Source of the DNA: Flavobacterium sp. KJJ
GTDB taxonomy: Bacteria > Bacteroidota > Bacteroidia > Flavobacteriales > Flavobacteriaceae
DNA length: 64,000 bases
Reading direction: 5' to 3'
Assembly (NCBI RefSeq): GCF_000708595.2
Contig: NZ_JARP01000002.1
Span: 372,001 to 436,000 of the forward strand
Shown: in pieces, positions 33,601 through 40,722 of the stretch
How the letters are laid out: each line of letters starts with the position of its first letter
Position numbering within the stretch: position 1 is the stretch's first letter
Made by a program: the position numbers and the translations under genes
Notes under the pieces: model-generated
What the model was told of the DNA's origin: nothing
What the model saw: only the letters and a program-made list of their open reading frames with translations
Databases searched by the model: none

Positions 33601-34291
33601 CCTTAAAATCTTCGATTCCGGTTAAATCTGTAATTGAACTTGAAGGAATGTAAAGGTAAGTCACAGCAGCTGCATTTTCTGTCAATACTTTTCCATCAGC
33701 TGTTCCAGAATCTATTCCAAGAGCGATTAGTTTTTTCTCAAAATTAATATCTGGAATCAAGGTGTATTGAACAGGCGGCGGCGTTATATCTACAACTGAA
33801 ATATTATCAACTAAAATTTCAGAATTTAGTGTTCCGTTTGCCCAGACATCTACTTCAATATTTTGCGAAGTAGGCGACGTATAATCAAATTCAATTTTTC
33901 TCCATGTTGAGGTAGAAAAGACTGCATCGGTTTTTTTAGCAATCTCCTGTTTAAAAACGCTTGGTTTATTTTGTAAAGTAAAATCTAAAGAAGTAAAACT
34001 TCCAGAAACCACTTTATGGTACATAGTTACGCGATACGTTTTATTGGCTTCAACAGCAAAAAATTCGCTATTAAAGTAATTAAATGTACCGCTGGTAATT
34101 TGAATTTTTGTACTTGATAAACCATTTTGGGCTGTTGCATTTTGAAAAATCAAGCCATTGAAATAACGAAACCAATTGTCTGGCTGCGATGATGATGCCC
34201 AATTTTCAAAATCGCCATTTGGGACCAAATTAGTTTGGGCGTTTGAAAAGAAAGAAAGCAATAAAAATAATAAAAGTAGTTTTGTCTTCAT
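30695..34291 (-). CDS. T9SS-secreted leucine-rich-repeat surface protein (three LRR modules)
   Basis: 1198 aa. Signal peptide (MKTKLLLLFLLLSFFSNA); a jelly-roll, carbohydrate-binding-like domain (about 20-170, NLVPNGDFENW to ILVDNISVVD). Three LRR modules follow, starting near 175, 487 and 813. Each opens YTLIPDxNFExKLIALGID and a short Asp/Gly loop, runs through 21-residue repeats of the form LxxLDVSKNxxLTxLxCxxN, and ends CIxVDDxxYSTANWSxxKDA. The C-terminal T9SS type A sorting domain (about 1125-1198) contains VVLYPNPTKGEVNI and GVYYVYLINQ. Cell-surface binding or adhesion is the likely role; the ligand is unknown. It is transcribed alone under the dyad promoter at 34317-34361. Confidence 0.93.
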   Translation of the reverse strand: MKTKLLLLFLLLSFFSNAQTNLVPNGDFENWASSSQPDNWFRYFNGLIFQNATAQNGLSSTKIQITSGTFNYFNSEFFAVEANKTYRVTMYHKVVSGSFTSLDFTLQNKPSVFKQEIAKKTDAVFSTSTWRKIEFDYTSPTSQNIEVDVWANGTLNSEILVDNISVVDITPPPVQYTLIPDINFEKKLIALGIDSGTADGKVLTENAAAVTYLYIPSSSITDLTGIEDFKALTDLDCSRNQLTSINISKNTKLVNLNLGYNKLAALDITSNVLLEALDCQRNSLTDLNVSKNINLTGLNAMVNQLTALDVSQNTLLKRLTVSSNKLISLNVDSNIALTDLTCGNNSLTSLNVSNNTLLTSLVCHYNKISSLNVSKNILLTELMCHFNELTSLDVTFNLELYLLDCLNNKITSLDISKNPKITELACENNSLTYLNLKNGNNIHLDLTYSNFANNPDLTCIQVDDATYSTANWSSKKDATAQFNTDCRPYTLIPDINFEKKLIALGIDSGATDGKVLTSNVNAVTTLNLNNASILNLSGIEDFVNLTDLNCNSNKLTSLDLSKNIALKSLDCFDNQITSINISKNTLLTYLNCDTDYLTNLDVSNNTQLTNLMCIGRSGSSITRGTGKLTSLNVSKNVLLTNLNCSANQITNLDISQNIALKTFNCGANRLSSLNISNNTLLTLIFCGSNDIQTLDFSNNLLLKTIRSSSNKLTSINVSKNTDLTDLECNSSLLTSLDVSKNPALTHLMCGFNNLSSLNLKNGKNTLLQLTASHIQFWGNPNLKCIEVDDVDYSTANWSNVKDATAQFNVDCTPYTLIPDPNFEDKLIALGIDKDGKNGKVKTADINNITLLDVSNSNISDLTGLEDFAALKYFFCTSNKLTTVDFSKNLMLENVDVSENNLTSLDVSKNIKLRSLRFSQNQISSIDISKNINLESLDFNYNKVTEIDLTNHNLTLLNCRRNNITVLDLSKQTNLVTLDCGFNSIASLDLTANKKIEVIGCDLLELTSLDVSENKELLLLNAFGNKLTTLDVSQNPKLKALYVEYNPLTSLNIQNGNNKNFILPSQTGKKSELSIYTSFLGNKSLNCIKVDDPDYSTANWSKIKEANTVYSATCSLGLEESVFDKVVLYPNPTKGEVNINNIALEKATVYNSIGQLVKTFTLDSSNTNNTIDLSGLPRGVYYVYLINQDAASAKKIIVE
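32766..32818. repeat. 53-nt direct repeat inside LRR gene (copy in module 2)
   Basis: Identical at every base to 33705-33757. It encodes the module-opening segment around IPDINFEKKLIALGIDSG on the minus strand. The identity at synonymous positions implies recent duplication or gene conversion. Confidence 0.9.
33705..33757. repeat. 53-nt direct repeat inside LRR gene (copy in module 1)
   Basis: Perfect copy of 32766-32818, 939 bp apart, matching one full module length (about 313 codons). Confidence 0.9.
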
Positions 34292-34316
34292 AGATTTAGT
34301 TTATGATTCGGTGGTA

Positions 34317-34361
34317 CAAGTATACAAATAGTAAACGGGTATTTTTTACGGGAAGACGTAA
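34317..34361 (-). promoter_or_regulatory. Dyad operator plus -7 box upstream of the smaller LRR gene
   Basis: Minus strand: TTACGTCTTCCCGTAA (34346-34361), a TTACG-N6-CGTAA dyad, then exactly 21 bp, then TATACTTG (34317-34324), near TAnnTTTG. The dyad covers the -33 position, as an activator site would. The same layout lies upstream of the other LRR gene. Confidence 0.7.
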
Positions 34362-34407
34362 TCCCGAATTCTGTTTTATAGTTTAAGGAGCAGAAATTTT
34401 TAAAGCT

Positions 34408-34443
34408 AAAAATCCCATTTCCAAAATGGATAATGGGATTTTT
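34408..34443 (-). terminator. Terminator of the large LRR / FN3 lipoprotein operon
   Basis: 12-bp stem AAAAATCCCATT (34408-34419) with 34432-34443, 32 bp past the lipoprotein stop on the minus strand; it is followed by a short T-rich stretch. Confidence 0.7.
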
Positions 34444-34474
34444 GTTTATTATTTTAGGTTTTAAAAATCAAATT

Positions 34475-35170
34475 TTAATTGGTTTTAAACTTCCAAACCT
34501 GGCCAATGGTTTCTCCGCCTTTATTGTCTTTTACAACAACTTTCCAGAAATATTGTTTCGTAGGTTCAACTGCAGTGGTAACATTAACTGCCGATATATT
34601 CTCACCAATTTTAACTGTTGGCGGATTAGCAGTTCCAAAATAAACATCATACGTCAAAACATCTCCAGTATCTACATCAGAAGCTGTCCAGCTTAAAGTG
34701 GCAGTCGAAGCAGTCAAAACACTATTTATAGCTGGCAATCCTAATGTTGGTAAAAATGGTAAATGATTTACCACTGCTGTTCCCGCTGTATAAAATTTGT
34801 ACGTTGCAGTATAGGCACTTGCTAAGCCTTTAGCATCAGTAGCTTTTACTCTCCAATAATAAGATGTATTTTTCTCTAATGAAATATTAGTCGGATTTGA
34901 TGTATTATCTAAAGTTGTGATGATTTGTGAAAATGCATTGTCTTTTGCAACTTGAATCTGATAAACAATAGCATCTTTTTCAGTATCCGTAGATTCATTC
35001 CATTGAAAAGAAACAACATTGTCCAAACACAATTTATTGTCAGCAGGAGCTGTTAAAACCGGAACAGATGGCGCTTTGTTTACAACTGGTGGAGTTACAG
35101 GATCATCTCCGCCACTGCCACAAGCTGTAAATAACAAACCGATAATTGATAGGTATATAAAATTCTTCAT
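34475..35170 (-). CDS. Lipoprotein with two fibronectin-type-III-like domains
   Basis: 231 aa. Lipobox LLFTACGSGGDD: the acidic SGGDD right after the lipid Cys resembles Bacteroidota surface-lipoprotein export signals. A Pro-rich linker follows, then two FN3/Ig-like domains. One runs about 35-128 (VPVLTAPADNKLC to SAYTATYKFYT); the other about 135-231 (PFLPTLGLPAINSV to GQVWKFKTN). Both contain YYWRVKATD or YFWKVVVKD, the typical FN3 strand. It starts 2 bp after the stop of the 1747-aa LRR gene, so it is translationally coupled. A partner or anchor for that protein is the likely role, by context only. Confidence 0.87.
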   Translation of the reverse strand: MKNFIYLSIIGLLFTACGSGGDDPVTPPVVNKAPSVPVLTAPADNKLCLDNVVSFQWNESTDTEKDAIVYQIQVAKDNAFSQIITTLDNTSNPTNISLEKNTSYYWRVKATDAKGLASAYTATYKFYTAGTAVVNHLPFLPTLGLPAINSVLTASTATLSWTASDVDTGDVLTYDVYFGTANPPTVKIGENISAVNVTTAVEPTKQYFWKVVVKDNKGGETIGQVWKFKTN

Positions 35171-35172
35171 TT

Positions 35173-38100
35173 TTATTTTTTTATAATTTTGATATATTCT
35201 GGAGTCTCTAAATAGATTTTTGCAGCATAAATTCCTGATGGCTGACTTTCAAGATTTAATGTTACTTTTCCACTTTCGATTGTATAAGTTCCTTTAGAAA
35301 CTAATTGACCAGCGAAATTGTACAATTCTATAGCAACCTCAGTTTTTCCGGTTGGAATTTCGATTTCAAAACTTCCAGAAGTGGGATTTGGATATGCAGT
35401 CAAGACACCACTTAAACTTGAAATGTTGTCAATTTTTTTAGCATAAACACCTTCGCATGCTTTTGATGTCGCAACTTCTAATAATACATTTTGACTAAGA
35501 TCCAAAGTAAAAGCTGATTCAGAAGTTTGAAATTGCTCAGCTCCATCAATATAAACTGTAAAAGGAGCAGTTCCTTCAGTAATCTCAACATCAACTTTTT
35601 TAGAAGTTACAGTAGATTTTCCAGCGATAGTGCCGCCTTTTACAATTGTAACTGTAAAGTTTTGTTCGAAAATCACGCCTGGAACACTAATCATAATGTT
35701 GTAAATTCCCGGAACTAGAGCGTTAACTTTTAGGCTGTTATTGGTAAAAGTATATGCTTTATCGTTTATAGTTGCTGTATAAGCCAATGCAGTTTTTCCT
35801 ACGATACTGATTTCACCATTGTTTTCACCAAGACAAGACTCTCCTTTAGTTTCAACAGTAAAATTGTTTGCTGGTAAAACTAATTCTCCAGAACATTCTG
35901 TGTTGAAAGTTGCAATAGCATCTTTAGCATTCGTCCAGTTTGTATTTGCATAAGTTACATCATCAACAAGTATGCAGTATAATTTTGAATTTCCTGAAAA
36001 GGATACATTTACATTTGTCAGTAAATTATTTTTACCATTCTTTAAATTTAAACTCGTCAATTGATTAGAATTTACTTTCAAGGATGTCAATGCCGTGTTG
36101 TTTGACAGATCTATCGCTGTGATTTTGTTGCTAGAAACATCTAGGCCTGTTAAAGCTTTATTGTTAGATACATCTATCGAAGTTAACTGACTGCTTTTAA
36201 CATTTAAATAAGTTAAAGCCGTTTGTTTAGAAACGTCTATACTTGTCAATAATGCATTCAAACCTGTACTTAAACTAGTCAGAGCCAAGTTTTTTGAAAT
36301 ATCTAACACAGCTATCTTATTATTGTATGAATCTAAATAAGTTAAGGCTGTATTTGCAGCAACATCTAAATTTGATATTTGATTTGAGCTAACATCCAGC
36401 CTAGTCAATACTTTGTTTTTAGAAAGATCAATACTTGTTAGTTTATTGCTTGAAGCAATTAAAGTCTTTAAGGCTAAATTGTTAGAAACATTCAATTCTG
36501 TCAAACTATTTGTACCACAATTAACGCTTTCTAGAGCTGTATTTTTAGATAAATCCAAAACAGCAATTTTATTGTCTGCAATATCTAGTGTTTTAAGTTT
36601 TAAGTTTTTTGAAAGATCAATTTTTGTAATCGCCTCATGGTAAGAACTTAAATTTTCTAGTGAAGCAAAATCTTCAATACCAGTTAAATCTGTGATTTTA
36701 TCAGGAGTACCAAAAGCAGATAAAGATTTTACGTTTACAATATTTGAGGTTAAAACTTTTCCATCAACTACACCAGAATCTAGTCCGCTGCTAATTAATC
36801 TTCTTTCAAAATTAGCATCAGGAATTAAAGTATACTGATAATTTTTTTCGCAAGCTGCTGTCGAGTATGTTGCAATTGCATCTTTTGCAATCCATTTATC
36901 GGTAGAGAAAGCGGCATCATCAACTTCAATACAAAGCAAGTTTGGATTTTTTGTGAAATTTCCAAAAATTACATTTTGCATATTTGCGTTGTTTCCGTTT
37001 TTCAAATTCAAATTGTACAAGTCATTGCCCGCACAATCAAATTCTTTCAAAATAGTATTTTTAGAAACATCTAAATCTTTCAATTTATTAAAGCTTGCAC
37101 TAAGATTAGTAAGTTTAGTATTTTTAGAAACATCTAAAACTAAGATCTCATTATTACTGAAGTTTAAATTACTTAGTAACGTGTGAGATGCAACATTTAA
37201 TACACTTATTTTATTATTGCTAATGTTTAATTTCGTCAGCGAAAGGTTTTTCGAAATGTTAATCGTTGTTAATAGGTTGTTATTACATTCTAACGAAGTA
37301 AGCAAAGTAAAGTCTTCAATTCCTGCTAAGTCTGCAATATTGCTGTTCGATACATTTAAACTTGTTAGAGAAGTAATACTCATTGTTGCAACTTTTCCGT
37401 TTTTTCCGTCTTTATCGATTCCAAGAGCAATTAACTTATCTTCAAAATTCGAGTCAGGAATTAAAGTATAAGGCACAACTACAGGACAAGCAACTGCTGA
37501 AAAAGTTGCTGTGGCATCTTTTTTAGTCGCCCAATTTGTATTTGAATAAGAAACATCATCAACTTGAATACATATTAAATCAGGATTTCCTGTAAAATAA
37601 GCATCTAATTTTAGAGTAACATTCGTTCCGTTTTTAACATTCACGTTTACCAGCTTGCTGTTAGAGGCATACAAAGAATACAGTTTTGTGTTTTTTGATA
37701 AATCTAATGTTCTAATTTGATTATCTCCACAAGATAATTGAGCTAACTCTGTGTTTTTTGAAACATCAATAGTAACTAAACTATTACTATATGCAGAAAT
37801 AACAGCCAATTTTGTATTTGAACTTAAATCTAAAGATGAAAGTTTGTTATTGTCGACTTGTAATGAAGTTAAATTTATATTCTTTGTTATATCAATATTT
37901 GAAATAAAATTTGAACCTAAAGTTAAAGAGAATAAAGCAACATTTTTAGAAACATCGATGCTTGTCAGTTGATTTGATCTAGCATTTAAATAATTCAAGC
38001 CTAAATTTTTTGAAATATCTATCGAAGTTAAATTATTATTGTTAACTGTAAGTTGTAACAAAGAGGTAAAATCTTGAATTCCAGTTAAATCAGAAATGTT

Positions 38101-40416
38101 ACTGAGTGATAAGTCTAAGTAGAGAATATTTGCAATACTTTCGGTTTTAACTTTTCCATTTTTACCATCTCTGTCAATTTGAAGAGCAATAAGTTTGTCT
38201 TCAAATTTTGAATCAGGAATAAGCGTATAAACATTACAGTCTAAACTAAAGCTTGCGCCGGCATCTTTAGTAACATTCCAATTTGAAGTGACTGCCAAAT
38301 CTGAAACTTTAATGCAAGTCAAAGCCGCATTACTTGAAGTATTTAATGTGTTTAAAACAGCATTTTTAGAAAGATCTAATTTCTGTAATGAATTAGCAGA
38401 TGCATTTAAATTCGTTAAGGCAGTAAAGCCTTGAATTCCTGTTAAATCAGAAATAGAAGTTCCTGAGACATCTAATGAAGTTATTGTGTTAATGCTTGAA
38501 TTTAAAACACCTCCATTTTTTCCATCGGTATCAATTCCAAGAGCAATTAATTTATCTTCAAATTTCGGATCAGCAATATTTGTAGAAAGATTACAATCTA
38601 ACGAAGAATAATATTCTTCAGCATCTTTTATTGTTTCCCAATTTGTTCTAGAATAATCAACATTATCAACTTGAATACATGATAAACCAATATTTCCTTT
38701 AAAATTAAAAGTATAGTCTAAACCTGCGTTTCCGTAAAAATATCTAAAATAAATTCCATGATTTTTTAATAAATTAGAATTGTTTCCATTTTTTACATTA
38801 AGGCTGGTTAATTTATTATAGCCTGCACTTAACAAAACTAAAGAATTATTTTTGCTGACGTCTAATGAGGTTAATTGATTAGAACTGCATGATAAGTCTT
38901 TTAACAGTTTATTTTTACTTACATCTAAACTTGTCAGTTTATTGCCATCAAGCAATAATGTTTCTAGTGCTGTATTTGCCGAAACATCTAATGTCGTCAG
39001 GTTATTAACGTTGCAGTCTAATTGCTTAAGAGCAATATTTTTTGTTACGTCAAGTGTTTTTAAAGGAAGTCTGCTAAGATTTAATTCAATTAATTTAGTG
39101 TTTTTAGAAACATCTAAAGTGGTGTACTTATTACTGCCTCCATTATTACCGCAAACTAAATATTCAAGATTTGTGTTTAAAGTCACATCGAAGGTTTCTA
39201 ATAAATTAGAACTTGCGTCCAAGAAAGTTAAATTAGTATTTTTGCTTAAGTCTATAGTTGTTAAGTTATTCGATCCAAAAGCTAATTTAATTAAAGCAGT
39301 ATTTTTACTTACATCTAAAGTTTTTAAAGCGTTACCGCTACAATCTAAATCAGTTAAAGCTAGGTTGTTGCTCAAATCTAAACTTGTTGCCTCAATCAAA
39401 GGACAAATCAATGTTTGTAATAAAGTATTTTTAGAAACATTTAAGGTTTTAAGTTTATTGCCAGAGCAATCTAAGCCAATTAAATTTAGATTAGATGAAA
39501 CATCTAGCACAGTGAGCTTATTCGAACCGCATACTAAAGAAGTTAGCGCTGTATTGCTTGATACGTCTAAAGTAGTCAGGCTATTAGAATATAAATCAAC
39601 ATTTGTCAGCAAAGTGTTTTTTGATAAATCAATCGAGGCTAATTTATTAAAGCGAAGAGATAAACTCGTTAACAAGGTGTTTTTAGAAACATCTAAAGTT
39701 GATATTTGACTAAAATTACAATTTAAAGTAGTCAAAGCTGCAAAATCCTGAATACCTGTCAAATTGGTAATATTATTTCCTATCGATGCAATATCGAGGG
39801 ATTTTAAAGCATTGATATTCGAAGTGGGTACTTTTCCATCGGGTACACCAGAGTCAATTCTCATCGATATTAATGTTTTTTCAAATTCTACATCAGGAAT
39901 AAGGGTATATTGTTCTGTACCTTGAACATAAACTTGAACATCATCAATCAAAACATCAAAAGTTTTGCTGTCAAAACTAAAAGTAGAGATAGACAAATCG
40001 TACGAAAGGTCTTGATCTGCAGTAAAAGTAGTTGCTTTTTCAGTCCATAAATTATTAGTCGCAAAAGTACTGCTTGATAAAGTACTTGCACTTCCGGCTT
40101 TTGATATGTTTAAAGCAATAGGATGATCTCCGCTATAATTTGCACTCACATATTTATACCTGAATTTAACAGTATAAGTTACGCCAGCTTTCATAGGAAC
40201 TTGAGCAAGAATTTTTGGAGATACTGTTGTAAACGATAGTTTTGCACTATAATTTCCTAACACTCTATCAGTGCTGGAAGCAACAGAGTTTGTAACGTTC
40301 CAATTTTGAAGTACATTGCCTGTCCAACTTTCCAGTCCTCCATTCGGAACCAAGTTAACTTGTGCATAAATTGAAAAATTTGCCAATAAAAGCAATAAGA
40401 GTAGTTTTGTTTTCAT
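35173..40416 (-). CDS. Giant T9SS-secreted leucine-rich-repeat surface protein (five LRR modules)
   Basis: 1747 aa. Signal peptide (MKTKLLLLLLLANFSIYA); jelly-roll carbohydrate-binding-like domain (about 20-165). Five LRR modules follow, opening near 169, 611, 730, 982 and 1194 with the phrase YTLIPDxxFEDKLIALGID. One opener is degraded to NIADPKFEDKLIALGID. Modules differ greatly in length (about 442, 119, 252, 212 and 300 aa), which suggests gain and loss of 21-residue repeats. A region of about 150 aa of Ig-like/SprB-like strands (GESCLGENNGEISI, then TEGTAPFTVYIDGAEQ) precedes the T9SS type A domain (TAYPNPTSGSFEIEIP and PSGIYAAKI). First gene of an operon with the FN3 lipoprotein. Confidence 0.93.
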   Translation of the reverse strand: MKTKLLLLLLLANFSIYAQVNLVPNGGLESWTGNVLQNWNVTNSVASSTDRVLGNYSAKLSFTTVSPKILAQVPMKAGVTYTVKFRYKYVSANYSGDHPIALNISKAGSASTLSSSTFATNNLWTEKATTFTADQDLSYDLSISTFSFDSKTFDVLIDDVQVYVQGTEQYTLIPDVEFEKTLISMRIDSGVPDGKVPTSNINALKSLDIASIGNNITNLTGIQDFAALTTLNCNFSQISTLDVSKNTLLTSLSLRFNKLASIDLSKNTLLTNVDLYSNSLTTLDVSSNTALTSLVCGSNKLTVLDVSSNLNLIGLDCSGNKLKTLNVSKNTLLQTLICPLIEATSLDLSNNLALTDLDCSGNALKTLDVSKNTALIKLAFGSNNLTTIDLSKNTNLTFLDASSNLLETFDVTLNTNLEYLVCGNNGGSNKYTTLDVSKNTKLIELNLSRLPLKTLDVTKNIALKQLDCNVNNLTTLDVSANTALETLLLDGNKLTSLDVSKNKLLKDLSCSSNQLTSLDVSKNNSLVLLSAGYNKLTSLNVKNGNNSNLLKNHGIYFRYFYGNAGLDYTFNFKGNIGLSCIQVDNVDYSRTNWETIKDAEEYYSSLDCNLSTNIADPKFEDKLIALGIDTDGKNGGVLNSSINTITSLDVSGTSISDLTGIQGFTALTNLNASANSLQKLDLSKNAVLNTLNTSSNAALTCIKVSDLAVTSNWNVTKDAGASFSLDCNVYTLIPDSKFEDKLIALQIDRDGKNGKVKTESIANILYLDLSLSNISDLTGIQDFTSLLQLTVNNNNLTSIDISKNLGLNYLNARSNQLTSIDVSKNVALFSLTLGSNFISNIDITKNINLTSLQVDNNKLSSLDLSSNTKLAVISAYSNSLVTIDVSKNTELAQLSCGDNQIRTLDLSKNTKLYSLYASNSKLVNVNVKNGTNVTLKLDAYFTGNPDLICIQVDDVSYSNTNWATKKDATATFSAVACPVVVPYTLIPDSNFEDKLIALGIDKDGKNGKVATMSITSLTSLNVSNSNIADLAGIEDFTLLTSLECNNNLLTTINISKNLSLTKLNISNNKISVLNVASHTLLSNLNFSNNEILVLDVSKNTKLTNLSASFNKLKDLDVSKNTILKEFDCAGNDLYNLNLKNGNNANMQNVIFGNFTKNPNLLCIEVDDAAFSTDKWIAKDAIATYSTAACEKNYQYTLIPDANFERRLISSGLDSGVVDGKVLTSNIVNVKSLSAFGTPDKITDLTGIEDFASLENLSSYHEAITKIDLSKNLKLKTLDIADNKIAVLDLSKNTALESVNCGTNSLTELNVSNNLALKTLIASSNKLTSIDLSKNKVLTRLDVSSNQISNLDVAANTALTYLDSYNNKIAVLDISKNLALTSLSTGLNALLTSIDVSKQTALTYLNVKSSQLTSIDVSNNKALTGLDVSSNKITAIDLSNNTALTSLKVNSNQLTSLNLKNGKNNLLTNVNVSFSGNSKLYCILVDDVTYANTNWTNAKDAIATFNTECSGELVLPANNFTVETKGESCLGENNGEISIVGKTALAYTATINDKAYTFTNNSLKVNALVPGIYNIMISVPGVIFEQNFTVTIVKGGTIAGKSTVTSKKVDVEITEGTAPFTVYIDGAEQFQTSESAFTLDLSQNVLLEVATSKACEGVYAKKIDNISSLSGVLTAYPNPTSGSFEIEIPTGKTEVAIELYNFAGQLVSKGTYTIESGKVTLNLESQPSGIYAAKIYLETPEYIKIIKK

Positions 40417-40722
40417 AGAATGATTTTATGATTGGTCGCGCAAGTGTACTCATATTAAACCAAGTTTCCTTACGGGAAAACGTAATCGAGCTGCTATTTT
40501 TTTGGTTTTTTAATCTTTAAAATTTTTGGAGGCGTTTTTTTTACACCACATGTATTTTTTATAAGAATATACATAACTGTTTGGTATAAAAGACTTTGAA
40601 TTCTTTTTTGGTTTTTCTTAAATTTTAATCAAAAAGTCATAAGACAGTGTTAACGGTTAGCTTTTTGTAACAAAAAATCATAATTTAGGCGCATCTTTTA
40701 ACTTTTATTAAAAATAAGATAC
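40417..40722. other. Divergent intergenic region between the giant LRR gene and the subtilase
   Basis: 306 bp. The LRR-proximal end holds the dyad operator and promoter box. The subtilase side has only a near-consensus TAATTTAG (40681-40688). The middle is AT-rich with no gene. Confidence 0.6.
40441..40485 (-). promoter_or_regulatory. Dyad operator plus -7 box upstream of the giant LRR gene
   Basis: Minus strand: TTACGTTTTCCCGTAA (40470-40485), exactly 21 bp, TACACTTG (40441-40448). Same dyad, spacing and 5' leader motif (AATCATAAA) as at the other LRR gene; only one dyad base differs (C to T in the spacer). Confidence 0.72.

Noticed and set aside
38942..39709. Long open frames (up to 255 codons) on the plus strand opposite the LRR genes
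   Set aside because: They mirror the repeated LRR codons of the minus-strand genes. The translations are Ser/Val/Lys-rich, with no signal or motif, and share the same repeat period, so they are antisense artefacts.
30990..39910. CRISPR-like array, because of regular short direct repeats
   Set aside because: The 63-bp period is in-frame LRR coding sequence (21 codons) with variable bases throughout; there are no constant repeats with unique spacers.
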